Assembly (NCBI GenBank): GCA_035294565.1
Contig: DATGKR010000013.1
Coordinates: forward strand, 1 to 39,586
Direction of reading: 5' to 3'
Source: DATGKR01 sp035294565
GTDB taxonomy: Bacteria > Actinomycetota > Acidimicrobiia > Acidimicrobiales > Palsa-688
Length of the DNA: 39,586 nucleotides
Shown: in pieces, positions 14,301 through 21,994 of the stretch
Layout: every line of letters begins with the position of its first letter
How positions within the stretch are numbered: position 1 is the stretch's first letter
Position numbers and translations under genes: made by a program
Notes under the pieces: model-generated
Told to the model about the DNA's origin: nothing
What the model saw: the letters and a program-made list of their open reading frames with translations, nothing else
Database searches by the model: none

Positions 14301-15745
14301 ACGGCCCGTTCACCGCCGGGCAGGTTGCGCGACGCTTCGGTGTGGAGGTCGCCGACGTGGAGCGAGCCCTGGACGAGCTCGCCTCCGACGGGCGGCTGCT
14401 GCGCGGAGCGTTCGGGCCAGCGGGCACGGTCGAGTGGTGCGACGCCGACGTGCTGCGATCCGTTCGGCGGCACTCGGCGGCCGCGCTGCGGCGGGAGGCG
14501 GAGGCGGTCGGCGGGGAGGTCTACGCCCGGTTCCTGACCCGCTGGCACGGAGTGGCCCCAGCCGGGCAGTCACCCCCGGCCGGCGGTTCAGGGCGGCTCC
14601 TCGAGGCGCTGGCGAAGCTGGAGGGAGTCCCGCTGCCAGCAGTCGCGCTCGAAGCGGACATCCTGCCCTCGAGGGTGCGGGACTACAGGACCGGGCTGCT
14701 AGACGGGCTCGTCGCCGGCGGGGAGGTGATGTGGGTCGGCGCCGGCGAGGGGCGCGTCGTGCTGGCCAGGCGCGACCGGGCCGGCCTGGTCCTGCCCCGC
14801 CTCGGTTTTGGCGGTTCCCCGAACGCCGGGCTCGACGGTCCGCTCCACGAGCACATCAGGTCGCTGCTCGACCGGAGGGGTGCTTGCTTCTTCCGGGAGC
14901 TCGCCGCGCCCGGCACCTACGACGCCGACCTGCTCGAGGCCCTGTGGGAGCTGGCGTGGGCCGGCGAGGTCACCTGCGACGGCCTGGCGGCGCTGCGGGC
15001 GGTGAGCCGACGCCGAGGTGCGTCGCGTGGCGGCCGGGGCCGGCGGGGGACGCCGAGACCCGGCTCGGTGCGCCTTGCGGCTCCGCCCGCCGGCCAGGGC
15101 CGCTGGTCGCTCGTCGAGCGCGAGCTGGCCGGGGCCGCCGGCCCCCGTCGAAGCGGAGGAACGGAGGCGGACGTCGCGGTGGCCTCGCTGCTGCTAGACC
15201 GCTACGGCGTCCTCACCCGCCTATCGATCGGAGCGGAGAGCCCGCCGGGCGGGTTCTCCGCCATCTACCCGATCCTCGCCGCCATGGAGGAGGCCGGCCG
15301 GGCGCGCAGGGGGTACTTCGTAGAGGGCGGCGGAGGCGCCCAGTTCGCCCTCCCCGAGGCCGTCGAGACGCTCCGCTCGCTACGGCGCCTCTCGCCTTCG
15401 GGCACCGCCCACGTGCTGGCAGCCACCGACCCGGCGAACCCGTTCGGCGCAGCGCTGGCGTGGACCACCCCCGGAGCCGCCCGCCAAGCCGGGGCGCACG
15501 TCGTGGTGGTGGACGGGGCCGCATGCCTCTACCTGTCCTCAGGGGCGCTCGTCGCGCTCCGTCCTTTCGGCGAGGGATGGGAGGACCCGGCGGTAACCGC
15601 CCTGGTGGCGCAGGTCGATTCTGGGCGGTGGGGCCGGTTGATCCTGTCCCGCTGGCCGCCTGAGCTGGCCCGGCTCCTGGGGGAGGCCGGTTTCGTCCCC
15701 GGCCCGAAGGGGCTGGTTCTCTACCCCGAAGGGGGTGGTCGGTAG
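11345..15745 (+). CDS. lhr: Large helicase-related protein Lhr (long form)
   Basis: Superfamily 2 DNA/RNA-DNA 3'-5' helicase of 1466 residues, close to the length of long actinobacterial Lhr. PTPAQEKGW near residue 28 serves as Q-motif. LSPTGSGKTLAAF (Walker A) is near residue 49, VIVDEIHS (motif II) near 168 and LSATQRP (motif III) near 200. SLELGIDMGTVDLVVQ and QRIGRAGHR (motif VI) near 377 complete the core. Winged-helix and Lhr core domains follow, and about 600 residues form the Lhr C-terminal extension. No ATG, GTG or TTG lies in frame between 11345 and Walker A. The other choice, GTG 11165, would add 60 Arg-rich residues read out of frame through the previous gene. CTG 11345, overlapping the stop as CTGA, is therefore proposed. 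Confidence 0.93.
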   Translation: MTPPAVPTLPLSPATAAWFARAFPAGPTPAQEKGWEAIRRGEHTLILSPTGSGKTLAAFLSALDRLLTEPPAGACRVVYVSPLKALTYDVARNLEGPLAGIRAEAGRLGLPVSPVRVAVRTGDTPPAERRRLAQRPPEVLATTPESLYLLLTSSAAAGLSGVEQVIVDEIHSVAATKRGAHLALTLERLEAVADSPPQRIGLSATQRPASEAALLLGGHQGGRPRPVTIVESAAPKRLQITVAAPDTDGGGSAWEGIYPRLVQLAAAHRSTLVFANSRRLAERLAARLNELAVGDPRFATGASAHIAAGAPAVRARAHHGSMSAEQRRAAEEDLKAGALRVLVATSSLELGIDMGTVDLVVQVEAPTSATAGIQRIGRAGHRVGEPSKGVVFPKFRHDLLVAAAVAERMRAGAVEAATVPEAPLDVLAQQVVAIVAAAPGPLPVEEVLALVRRAHPYRRLPDSVFASVLDMLSGLYPSDDFAGFNPRLVWDRRAGTLTARPGARAVAVTSGGTIPDRGLFGVYTLDGSRVGELDEEMVFESRVGETFLLGATSWRIEQITVDRVLVSPAPGVPAKMPFWHGEGPGRPFELGRAVGRFTRTLDRRSDDDLVEACGLEPPALEALRRYVAEERSATGGHLASDREVVVERFRDEIGDPRLAVLSPFGARVHAPWALALRHRLGGAETVWSDDGIVVRIPEGTRAGLDSLVLSPGEVEELVVEALGGSTLFAARFRDNAARSLLLPRRRPGGRTPLWLLRRRASDLLRASSGHGSFPVVVETYRECLRDVFDLPALQELLGDIQAGRVGVADVELPFPSPFATGLVFAYAARFVYEGDAPIAERRAQAVTIDRGMLSELLGDGELSDLLDRSAVLSVEDELQGRARRARAASVEEVADLLRRVGDLSSSELAERCDPEELAGAAWQQLVGSGRALALRVGGEERLVAVEDAARYRDGAGVRPTSALAGSLGAPVAGALAQLVRRYARTHGPFTAGQVARRFGVEVADVERALDELASDGRLLRGAFGPAGTVEWCDADVLRSVRRHSAAALRREAEAVGGEVYARFLTRWHGVAPAGQSPPAGGSGRLLEALAKLEGVPLPAVALEADILPSRVRDYRTGLLDGLVAGGEVMWVGAGEGRVVLARRDRAGLVLPRLGFGGSPNAGLDGPLHEHIRSLLDRRGACFFRELAAPGTYDADLLEALWELAWAGEVTCDGLAALRAVSRRRGASRGGRGRRGTPRPGSVRLAAPPAGQGRWSLVERELAGAAGPRRSGGTEADVAVASLLLDRYGVLTRLSIGAESPPGGFSAIYPILAAMEEAGRARRGYFVEGGGGAQFALPEAVETLRSLRRLSPSGTAHVLAATDPANPFGAALAWTTPGAARQAGAHVVVVDGAACLYLSSGALVALRPFGEGWEDPAVTALVAQVDSGRWGRLILSRWPPELARLLGEAGFVPGPKGLVLYPEGGGR

Positions 15746-15748
15746 CCT
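15743..15748 (+). promoter_or_regulatory. Putative -10 box of the MFS gene
   Basis: TAGCCT lies 9 nt before ATG 15758 and overlaps the lhr stop codon. A leaderless or very short leader is likely. Confidence 0.4.
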
Positions 15749-15757
15749 CTACGCCCC

Positions 15758-17056
15758 ATGCCCGGACGGCTCCTGGTCGACCTCGCCCCGCTCCGGGCGT
15801 CGCGAGATTTTCGCCTGCTCTTCTCCGGGCAGCTGGTGTCGACGATGGGCAGCCAGCTGACGGCAGTGGCCGTCCCCTACCAGGTGTTCCGGCTCACCGG
15901 CTCCTCTCTCGACGTCGGGCTGGTCAGCGTCGCCCAGCTGGTGCCCCTCCTCGCCATGTCCATGGCCGGCGGCGTGGTCGCCGACACCCACGACCGGCGT
16001 CGTGTGCTGATGGCCACCGAGCTGCTGCTGGCCCTGACCAGCACGGGCCTCGCTGTCAACGGCGGACTTGCCCACCCAGCGCTGTGGCCCCTGTTCGCCC
16101 TCAGCGCCGTCGCCGGCGGTCTCGCCGGCTTCGACCGACCCGCTTTCAACGCGGCGATCCCGCGACTGGTGGCGGCGGACGACCTGGCCGCCGCCTACGC
16201 CCTGTGGCAGGTCCAGTTCCAAGTCGGTGTCGTCGTCGGCCCGGCGCTCGGAGGGGTGATCCTCGCCGGCGGCGGGCTGTCGACGGTCTACTGGATCGAC
16301 GTCGCCAGCTTCGTCGTCTCCTTCGCCTCGGTCACCGCCCAGCGACCCCAGCGACCCCTCGGCGGTGGGATCAGCCACCCGGGGTGGGGATCGGTGCGGG
16401 AGGGTTTCGCCTACCTGCGCCGCCAGCAGGTCATCCAGGGCGTCTACCTGCTCGACATCGACGCGATGGTCTTCGGCATGCCCCGCGCCCTCTTCCCCGC
16501 CCTTGGCATCCGTTCGTTCCACGGCGGAGCGCGGGCGGTCGGCTTCCTCTACGCCGCCCCCGGCGCGGGCGCCCTGCTCGGCGCTCTCACCACCGGCTGG
16601 GTCGCCTCGGTCCGCAGGCAGGGCCGGGCGGTGATATTCGCGGTGCTGGCCTGGGGGGCTGCCATCTCGGCCTTCGGCGTGGTGCACGTGCTCTGGGTCG
16701 GGCTGGTGCTCCTCGCCGCGGCCGGATGGGCAGACGTGCTCTCGGCCGTGTTCCGCAACGTAATCTTGCAGACGACGGTGCCCGACGCGCTGCGCGGGCG
16801 GCTCTCGGCGATACAGATAGCGGTTGTCCAGGGAGGCCCCCGGATGGGGGACCTGGAGGCTGGCGCGGTCGCCGCCGGTTTCGGCGTGGGGGTCTCCGTG
16901 GTCTCCGGCGGTCTCGCCTGCATGGCCGGGGCCCTTCTGCTCGCGGCGGCGCTGCCGGCGTTCCGCCGCCGGGACAACCGGCTCCCCGGCGACGGTGGGC
17001 CCGCCGCTACAGTCCCGGGCCGTGTTCGAGATAGAGGAGGCGGCCGGGACCCCTGA
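15758..17056 (+). CDS. Major facilitator superfamily exporter (DHA3/EntS-like)
   Basis: Integral membrane protein of 432 residues with about 12 hydrophobic segments, probably proton-driven export of a drug or siderophore-like compound. LRASRDFRLLFSGQLVSTMGSQLTAVAVPYQ at the N-terminus, the cytoplasmic loop VADTHDRRRVLM (motif A equivalent, near residue 75) and GFDRPAFNAAIPRLV are typical of the EntS/DHA3 branch. The second half has TTVPDALRGRLSAIQ, again typical. The substrate is unknown. The C-terminal 12 codons overlap the start of the downstream acetyltransferase in a different frame. It starts 12 nt after lhr, but the TAGCCT box suggests its own promoter. Confidence 0.88.
   Translation: MPGRLLVDLAPLRASRDFRLLFSGQLVSTMGSQLTAVAVPYQVFRLTGSSLDVGLVSVAQLVPLLAMSMAGGVVADTHDRRRVLMATELLLALTSTGLAVNGGLAHPALWPLFALSAVAGGLAGFDRPAFNAAIPRLVAADDLAAAYALWQVQFQVGVVVGPALGGVILAGGGLSTVYWIDVASFVVSFASVTAQRPQRPLGGGISHPGWGSVREGFAYLRRQQVIQGVYLLDIDAMVFGMPRALFPALGIRSFHGGARAVGFLYAAPGAGALLGALTTGWVASVRRQGRAVIFAVLAWGAAISAFGVVHVLWVGLVLLAAAGWADVLSAVFRNVILQTTVPDALRGRLSAIQIAVVQGGPRMGDLEAGAVAAGFGVGVSVVSGGLACMAGALLLAAALPAFRRRDNRLPGDGGPAATVPGRVRDRGGGRDP
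17008..17013 (+). promoter_or_regulatory. Putative leaderless promoter -10 box of the GNAT gene
   Basis: TACAGT lies 8 nt before GTG 17022, inside the end of the MFS gene. Confidence 0.4.
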
Positions 17057-17480
17057 GGTGGTCGACGCACTCCGGCGTCTCCTGCCGCTGCTGTCCACTT
17101 CCGCCCCGCCGCCTGGCCCAGACGAGGTGGCTGCCATCGTCTCTTCGCCGGCCACCACCCTCCTCGTCGCGCGCGACGGGCCTGGCGGCCCCATCGTCGG
17201 CACCCTCACCCTCGCCGTCTTTCGCATCCCCTCCGGGACGAGGGCATGGATCGAGGACGTGATCGTTTCGGAGGAGGTCCGCGGGCGGGGATGCGGGGAG
17301 CAGCTGACCCTCGCCGCCCTGTCGCTCGCCAGGCGGTCCGGCGCGCGGACCGTGGAGCTGACCTCCCGGCCGTCGCGCGAGGCGGCGAACCGTCTCTACC
17401 GGCGGCTCGGGTTCGAGCCTCGCGACACCAATGTCTATCGCTTCGAGCTCCCAGCCGACGGCCGGCCCGGTCCCGACTAG
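17022..17480 (+). CDS. GNAT-family N-acetyltransferase
   Basis: Transfers an acetyl group from acetyl-CoA to an amine; the acceptor is unknown. The 152 residues show the GNAT core: VGTLTLAVF, AWIEDVIVSEEVRGRGCGEQL with the acetyl-CoA pyrophosphate loop VRGRGCGEQL near residue 90, then ELTSRPSREAANRLYRRLGF. The EDVIVSEEVRGRG pattern resembles small stand-alone acetyltransferases. GTG 17022 is supported by the TACAGT box 8 nt before it and by the family N-terminus. A longer reading frame upstream is antisense-like within the MFS gene. The gene overlaps the MFS end by 35 nt and ends 4 nt before the convergent chorismate mutase. Confidence 0.85.
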   Translation: MFEIEEAAGTPEVVDALRRLLPLLSTSAPPPGPDEVAAIVSSPATTLLVARDGPGGPIVGTLTLAVFRIPSGTRAWIEDVIVSEEVRGRGCGEQLTLAALSLARRSGARTVELTSRPSREAANRLYRRLGFEPRDTNVYRFELPADGRPGPD

Positions 17481-17484
17481 ACGC

Positions 17485-17775
17485 TCACGCAGGGTCAGTG
17501 CCGAGCTCCTCCACCTCGAGGAGCGTGAAGCCGTCTATCACCGTGCGCAGCACCTGCTGGGCGACCCGCGGGTCGAGCCCCTCCTCCTTGGCCACCTCCG
17601 CGATGCGGTGCAGCATGCGGTCCTCCCTGGCCCGGTCCACCACCGGCATCCGGTGGGCCCGCTTGTAACGGACCACCTCGCCCACCAGGGCCGCCCGCTC
17701 GGCGAGAAGCCGCACCAGCCGGCGGTCCACGTCGTCGATGCTTCGCCGAATCTGTTCGAGGTCGAGGTCGGGCAC
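17485..17775 (-). CDS. Chorismate mutase, AroQ type
   Basis: Rearranges chorismate to prephenate for phenylalanine and tyrosine synthesis. The 96-residue, all-helical AroQ fold shows LEQIRRSIDDVDRRLVRLLAERAALVGEVVRYK, then RMPVVDRAREDRMLHRI and a C-terminal helix ending FTLLEVEELGTDPA. The Arg of IRRSIDDVD, Lys of VVRYK, and the DRAREDRML block match the active site of small mutases. GTG 17775 gives the usual length; the longer upstream frame lacks family similarity. A CATTAT sequence 6 nt before the start may be a leaderless -10 box. Stand-alone form without a fused prephenate dehydratase or DAHP synthase. Divergent from citrate synthase. Confidence 0.92.
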   Translation of the reverse strand: MPDLDLEQIRRSIDDVDRRLVRLLAERAALVGEVVRYKRAHRMPVVDRAREDRMLHRIAEVAKEEGLDPRVAQQVLRTVIDGFTLLEVEELGTDPA

Positions 17776-17824
17776 CGCAAGATAATGCCGTACGGCGACG
17801 GGCGGCCGACCGCCGCCCGAGGGG

Positions 17825-17830
17825 TAGCAT
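17825..17830 (+). promoter_or_regulatory. Putative -10 box of gltA
   Basis: TAGCAT lies 36 nt before GTG 17867. Here a leader of about 30 nt containing AGGGG (17856-17860) precedes the gene, unlike the leaderless pattern of many neighbours. Confidence 0.4.
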
Positions 17831-17866
17831 GCGCGGGTAAGCACAGTTCGACGTCAGGGGTTGGCC

Positions 17867-19138
17867 GTGGCTGAATCGATAACCGTTACAGACAACCGCA
17901 CCGGCGAGGTGGTCGAGATACCGATCGTCGACGGAGGCGTCTCGGCCGACGAGTTCCGCAAGCTCCTCCCGGGCATCTGGTTCTACGACCCTTCGTTCAT
18001 GACGACCGCCCTGGCCGCCAGCTCGATCACCTACCTCGACGGCGACGCCGGGATCCTCCGCTACCGGGGCTACCCGATCGAGCAGCTCGCCGAGTCGTCG
18101 ACCTACCTGGAGGTCGCCTACCTCCTCATCCACGGCGAGCTCCCCACCGCTGAGCAGCTCGAAGCGTGGACCGACGAGATCCGCTACCACACCTACGTCC
18201 ACGAGAACTTCCGCAAGCGTTTCGTCGACGGATTCCACTACGACGCCCACCCCATGGGCATGCTCGTGTCCGGCATAGCGGCGCTGTCCACCTTCTACCC
18301 CGAGGCCAAGCGGATCGCCGACCCGGAGATCCGCCACAAGCAGATCATCCGCCTGATCGCCAAGGTGCCGACGATCGCAGCGCTCAGCCACCGCTACAGC
18401 GTCGGGATGCCGTTCGTCTACCCGGACAACTCCTTGTCGTTCCCGGAGAACTTCCTGTCGATGATGTGGAAGGTGGCCGAGCCTCGCTACGAGCCCGACC
18501 CGGTGCTCGCCAGGGCGCTCGACGTGCTCTTCATCCTCCACGCCGACCACGAGCAGAACTGCGGCACCCTCGCCATGCGCACCGTGGGCTCGTCGCACGC
18601 CGATCCCTATTCGGCTGCGGCCGCCGCAGCAGCCGCCCTCTACGGTCCCCGCCACGGCGGCGCCAACGAGGCGGTGCTGCGCATGCTCACCGAGATCGGC
18701 TCCATCGACAACGTGCCCGCCTTCATAGAGAGCGTCAAAGCCGGTCACGGCCGGCTGCAGGGCTTCGGGCACCGGGTGTACAAGAACTACGACCCGAGGG
18801 CGAAGATCATCAAGCGCACCGCCGACGAGGTGTTCACGGTCACCGGGAAGAACCCGCTTCTCGACGTCGCCCTCAAGCTGGAGGAGGTGGCGCTCTCCGA
18901 CGAGTACTTCACCTCCCGCAAGCTCTACCCCAACGTCGACTTCTACTCGGGGATCATCTACCAGGCGATGGGCTTCCCGACGGAGATGTTCACCGTCCTC
19001 TTCGCCATACCCCGCGTCGCCGGCTGGCTTGCGCACTGGCAGGAGATGATCGACCAGGACGCCAAGATCTACCGTCCCCGCCAGGTGTGGACCGGCTCCG
19101 AGGAGCGACCCTACACGCCGCTCGCCAACCGGTCCTAG
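17867..19138 (+). CDS. gltA: Citrate synthase
   Basis: Condenses oxaloacetate with acetyl-CoA to start the TCA cycle. The 423-residue protein is of the long bacterial type, with an N-terminal beta domain (ESITVTDNRTGEVVEIPI). The catalytic residues are visible: His in LYGPRHGGANE near residue 262, His in GFGHRVYKNYDPR near 301 and Asp in YPNVDFYSG near 357. PYSAAAAAAAALYGP and the final RPRQVWTGSEERPYTPL are also typical of this class. GTG 17867 has AGGGG 6 nt upstream; TTG 17861 is an alternative adding two residues. The stop lies within a 16-bp palindrome shared with the convergent tesB. Confidence 0.97.
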   Translation: MAESITVTDNRTGEVVEIPIVDGGVSADEFRKLLPGIWFYDPSFMTTALAASSITYLDGDAGILRYRGYPIEQLAESSTYLEVAYLLIHGELPTAEQLEAWTDEIRYHTYVHENFRKRFVDGFHYDAHPMGMLVSGIAALSTFYPEAKRIADPEIRHKQIIRLIAKVPTIAALSHRYSVGMPFVYPDNSLSFPENFLSMMWKVAEPRYEPDPVLARALDVLFILHADHEQNCGTLAMRTVGSSHADPYSAAAAAAAALYGPRHGGANEAVLRMLTEIGSIDNVPAFIESVKAGHGRLQGFGHRVYKNYDPRAKIIKRTADEVFTVTGKNPLLDVALKLEEVALSDEYFTSRKLYPNVDFYSGIIYQAMGFPTEMFTVLFAIPRVAGWLAHWQEMIDQDAKIYRPRQVWTGSEERPYTPLANRS

Positions 19139-19144
19139 GACCGG
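19129..19144. terminator. Palindrome spanning both gltA and tesB stop codons
   Basis: CCGGTCCTAGGACCGG is a perfect 16-bp palindrome. Its centre CTAG supplies the TAG stop of gltA on the plus strand and the TAG stop of tesB on the minus strand. Both proteins therefore end Arg-Ser. It may act as a short bidirectional terminator; this role is inferred. Confidence 0.45.
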
Positions 19145-20016
19145 GCGAGCTGCGTGCGGAGGAGCCCCTCCTGCACGACCGAGACCGCCAGGGCGCCTTC
19201 CCTGGTGAACAGGGTGCCGGTGGCGAGCCCGAGTGCGCCTGACGCCGTCGGGCTGCGCTGGTCGTAGAGCAGCCACTCGTCGGCCCGGAAGGGGCGGTGG
19301 AACCACATGGCGTGGTCCAGGCTCACCTGCACCCCCTCCTTCCAGATCAGGCCGTGGGGGAGCATGACCGTGTCGAGGAGGGTCATGTCGCTGGCGTAGG
19401 CCACCAGGCAGGTGTGCAGCAGCGGGTCGGCGGGGACCCGACCGTCGGCGCGCAGCCACATCCGGTGGGTCGGTGGCCGGGGGGTCCCGGCCGCGGGTGT
19501 GGTGCGAATCGGCTCGCCTATGTGGCGAACGTCGATGGGACGGGGCCGGTGGAGATGCTCGCCGAGGACGTCGGCGTAGGGGGCCATGGCCTCCGCCCAG
19601 GTGGGCAGGGTTTCGGGGTCGGGGACGCTGGGCATCTGCTCCTGGTGGCTCACGCCTTCCTCGGGGACGTGGAACGACGCCGAGAGGTGGAAGATCGCCT
19701 CGCCGCGCTGTATGGCGGCCACCCGGCGGGTGGTGAAGGAGCGGCCGTCGCGGATGCGGTCCACCTGGTAGAGGATCGGGATCTTCGGGTCGCCGGGGCG
19801 CAGGAAGTAGGCGTGCAGGGAGTGCACGGGCCGCTCGACGCCGCGTCCGTCGGCCACCGTGCGCCCGGCGGCGACGAGGGACTGCGCCGCCACCTGCCCT
19901 CCGAACACCCGCAGCCGCTCCTCGTGCGGGCTGAACCCCCGGTAGAGGTCCACCTCGAGCGGCTCGAGGTCCAGAAGGTCGATCAGCTCGTCGAGGGCTG
20001 CGGTCACGCCCACCAT
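19135..20016 (-). CDS. tesB: Acyl-CoA thioesterase II (TesB)
   Basis: Hydrolyses acyl-CoA to free fatty acid and CoA. The 293-residue double-hotdog protein has the TesB motifs RVFGGQVAAQSLVAAGRTV near residue 36, VHSLHAYFLRPGDP, IPILYQVDRIRDGRSFTTRRV and, in the second hotdog, ACLVAYASDMTLLDT-like CLVAYASDMTLLDT near residue 205. It ends in SLDHAMWFHRPFRADEWLLYDQRSP and EGLLR. Catalytic Asp in SDMTLLDT is present. ATG 20016 fits the family N-terminus (LDELIDLLDLEPLEVDLYRG); a nearby internal GTG is an alternative. Convergent with gltA, with overlapping stop codons. No fatty-acid gene adjoins it. Confidence 0.94.
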   Translation of the reverse strand: MVGVTAALDELIDLLDLEPLEVDLYRGFSPHEERLRVFGGQVAAQSLVAAGRTVADGRGVERPVHSLHAYFLRPGDPKIPILYQVDRIRDGRSFTTRRVAAIQRGEAIFHLSASFHVPEEGVSHQEQMPSVPDPETLPTWAEAMAPYADVLGEHLHRPRPIDVRHIGEPIRTTPAAGTPRPPTHRMWLRADGRVPADPLLHTCLVAYASDMTLLDTVMLPHGLIWKEGVQVSLDHAMWFHRPFRADEWLLYDQRSPTASGALGLATGTLFTREGALAVSVVQEGLLRTQLARS

Positions 20017-20079
20017 CTTGTTCGGCGCGCCCGGCGGTGGACAAAGGGCGCTGCCACCGGCAGCGGGCCCCGGGTGGGC

Positions 20080-20085
20080 TAGTCT
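20080..20085 (+). promoter_or_regulatory. Putative leaderless promoter -10 box of the gtrA-like gene
   Basis: TAGTCT lies 8 nt before GTG 20094, the same box and spacing as for the Nudix gene at 10053. Confidence 0.5.
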
Positions 20086-20093
20086 CTGGCGCT

Positions 20094-20603
20094 GTGGCGA
20101 TGACCCTGCCAGCCCTTCGCGAGAGCATCCAGGAGAAGCTCCGCACCCCCCTGGGACGGAAGCTGTTCCGGTACTCGATGGCCTCGGTCGTGGCGGTCGT
20201 CGTGAGCAACCTCTCGCTCCTTTTGTTCGTGGGGGTGCTGCGCATGGGTGTGGTGCTCGCCAGCACCCTCGCCACGACGGTCGCGACGGTGCCCAGCTAC
20301 CAGATGAACCGCAAGTGGGCGTGGGGCAAGACCGGCAAGAGCCACCTCTTGAAGGAGGTCATCCCCTTCTGGGGGCTCGCCGTGCTCGGCTGGGCGTTCT
20401 CGACCTATTCGGTGTACCTGGTCGACCACGTCGCCCAGGACCACCACCTCTCGCACGTGGCCAGGACGGCGACCGTTGTGCTCGCCTACTTCTTCGCCTA
20501 CGGCGTCCTTTGGGTCGGCAAGTTCGTGATCTTCAACAAGCTCATGTTCGTCCACCGCCACCACCACGAGGAGGATCGGCTGGACGAGCCGGCGGCCGCC
20601 TAG
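20094..20603 (+). CDS. GtrA-family membrane protein
   Basis: Small integral membrane protein of 169 residues with four hydrophobic segments, about residues 28-50, 53-75, 92-112 and 123-145. GtrA-like proteins are thought to move polyprenyl-phosphate-linked sugars across the cytoplasmic membrane or to assist such a step. FRYSMASVVAVVVSNLSLLLF, VPSYQMNRKWAWGKTGKSHLLKEVIPFWGL and FVIFNKLMFVH are characteristic of the family. GTG 20094 is supported by the TAGTCT box; ATG 20100 is two codons later. A polar His/Glu-rich tail ends the protein. A methyltransferase gene starts 1 nt after its stop, and a GT2 glycosyltransferase is convergent downstream. Confidence 0.85.
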   Translation: MAMTLPALRESIQEKLRTPLGRKLFRYSMASVVAVVVSNLSLLLFVGVLRMGVVLASTLATTVATVPSYQMNRKWAWGKTGKSHLLKEVIPFWGLAVLGWAFSTYSVYLVDHVAQDHHLSHVARTATVVLAYFFAYGVLWVGKFVIFNKLMFVHRHHHEEDRLDEPAAA

Positions 20604-20604
20604 G

Positions 20605-21246
20605 TTGGCCGGGCTGCCGGCCGAACGGCTGGCCGGTGTCCGCTCCGTCAAGGGGTTCATGCCCGACGACGAGGGCCTCGCCCTGTTCGAGTGCGCCCGG
20701 CTGGCCGCAAGGACCGGCCTGGGCCCCGTCCTGGAGGTCGGCACCTACTGCGGCAAGTCCGCCGTCTACCTCGGGTGGGCTGCCGCGGAGGTCGGGGCGA
20801 CCGTCTTCTCGGTGGATCACCACCGCGGCTCGGAGGAGAACCAGGAGGGTTGGGAGCACCACGACCCTTCCCTGGTCGACCCGGCGACGGGGCGCATGGA
20901 CACCCTCCCCGTCGCCCGCCGGACGGTGGAGCAGGCGGGTTTGGAGGGCACAGTCGTCCTGGTCGTCGGCGAGTCCACCACCGTCGCCCGGTGCTGGGGG
21001 ACGCCGCTCTCCCTCCTTTTCATAGACGGCGGCCACGGCGCCGACGTGGAGTGGGCCGACTTCCGGTCCTGGACACCCCACGTCGCCGCCGGCGGGTACC
21101 TGGCGATCCACGACGTTTTCCCCGATCCCGCCGACGGCGGGCGGCCCCCTTACGAGATCTACTGCGCGGCGCTCGGATCGGGGGGCTGGGAAGACCAGCC
21201 GACCCTGGCGTGCGGCAGCCTCAAGGTGCTGCGGCGCAGGTCCTAG
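20605..21246 (+). CDS. Class I SAM-dependent methyltransferase
   Basis: The 213-residue protein of the Methyltransf_24 type is likely a small-molecule O- or N-methyltransferase with unknown acceptor. Motif I is VLEVGTYCGKSAVYLG near residue 45. ATVFSVDHHRGSEEN follows strand 2. LSLLFIDGGHGADVEWADFRSW near residue 140 and GGYLAIHDVFPDPADGG complete the fold in the pattern of cephalosporin-hydroxylase and cmcI-like methyltransferases. TTG 20605 directly follows the gtrA-like gene; the start could also lie slightly later. The position suggests a shared operon with the GtrA protein and a role in modifying a cell-surface glycan or lipid, which is inference. Confidence 0.82.
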   Translation: MAGLPAERLAGVRSVKGFMPDDEGLALFECARLAARTGLGPVLEVGTYCGKSAVYLGWAAAEVGATVFSVDHHRGSEENQEGWEHHDPSLVDPATGRMDTLPVARRTVEQAGLEGTVVLVVGESTTVARCWGTPLSLLFIDGGHGADVEWADFRSWTPHVAAGGYLAIHDVFPDPADGGRPPYEIYCAALGSGGWEDQPTLACGSLKVLRRRS

Positions 21247-21251
21247 CGCCG
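21232..21251. terminator. Putative bidirectional terminator hairpin
   Basis: CGGCGC (21232-21237) pairs with GCGCCG (21246-21251) around an 8-nt loop that contains the overlapping stop codons of the two convergent genes. No T-tract is present. Confidence 0.45.
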
Positions 21252-21944
21252 GCCGAGGGCCAGCCGCAGGCGGACCAGCCCGAGGACGGTCCTCGGTATG
21301 CGCCTGGCGATCGGCGTGCGAGGCGGCCTGGTCTCGCACACCTCGACGGGGATCTCCACCACCTTGAGCCCCGCCCTCTCCGCCCGTAGGACCAGCTCGG
21401 TGTCGAAGATGTCCCGGCCGAAACGACATTCCTCGACGAGCCCGGCGACAGCCGACCGCCTGAAGCCTTTCAGCCCGTGGGTGTCGGAGACGGTCAGGCC
21501 GAACCCGTGGCGCAGCACGCCGGAGAACACCGCCGTTACCAGGCGCCGCCCGACGCCCCTGCTGTCGACGGCGCCTTCGGCCCGCTTCGAACCGACGACC
21601 ACGTCGGCCCCGGCCTGCACCTCGGCGAGCACCCGGTCGACGAATCCCACGTCGACGAGGTCCACGTCGAGGTTGACCACCACCTCGCCCCGCGACGCCC
21701 TGAACCCGGCCCGCAGGGCCCCGCCGTAGTCCGCGGCCGGGAGGCTCAGCGCCGCAACCCGGGGATGGGCGGCTGCCAGGGCCGCCGCCGAGGCGGCGGT
21801 GGAGTCGCGCGAGCCGTTCTCCGCCACGACCACCTCGTAGTCCAGCCCGCGCTCCTCGAGGCCGGCGACGAGAGACTTCACCGCCGGCTCCAGGTATGTC
21901 TGCTCGTTGTGGGCGGGCATCACCACGGAGAGCACCTGGCGCAT
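21243..21944 (-). CDS. Family 2 glycosyltransferase (polyprenyl-phosphate sugar synthase-like)
   Basis: The 233-residue GT-A protein transfers a sugar from a nucleotide donor, by similarity to a polyprenyl phosphate. LSVVMPAHNEQTYLEPAVKSL begins at residue 5, YEVVVAENGSRDST follows, and the metal-binding DVD lies in VVVNLDVDLVD near residue 92. GSKRAEGAVDSRGVGRRL and DTHGLKGFRRSAV resemble dolichyl-phosphate-mannose synthase homologues, but no C-terminal membrane segments are present. ATG 21944 is the first start and fits the family N-terminus. Divergent from lnt (50-nt gap) and convergent with the methyltransferase. The GtrA protein nearby could be its membrane partner, which is inference. 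Confidence 0.87.
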   Translation of the reverse strand: MRQVLSVVMPAHNEQTYLEPAVKSLVAGLEERGLDYEVVVAENGSRDSTAASAAALAAAHPRVAALSLPAADYGGALRAGFRASRGEVVVNLDVDLVDVGFVDRVLAEVQAGADVVVGSKRAEGAVDSRGVGRRLVTAVFSGVLRHGFGLTVSDTHGLKGFRRSAVAGLVEECRFGRDIFDTELVLRAERAGLKVVEIPVEVCETRPPRTPIARRIPRTVLGLVRLRLALGRR

Positions 21945-21994
21945 CGTAAAGGGCCGACTGGCCCGTCAGCCCCGCGGAGGGTCAACATCGGCGC

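Noticed and set aside
17495..20275. A minus-strand open frame spanning gltA and tesB
   Set aside because: It runs in the antisense of gltA and in a shifted frame of tesB, with no recognisable domain.
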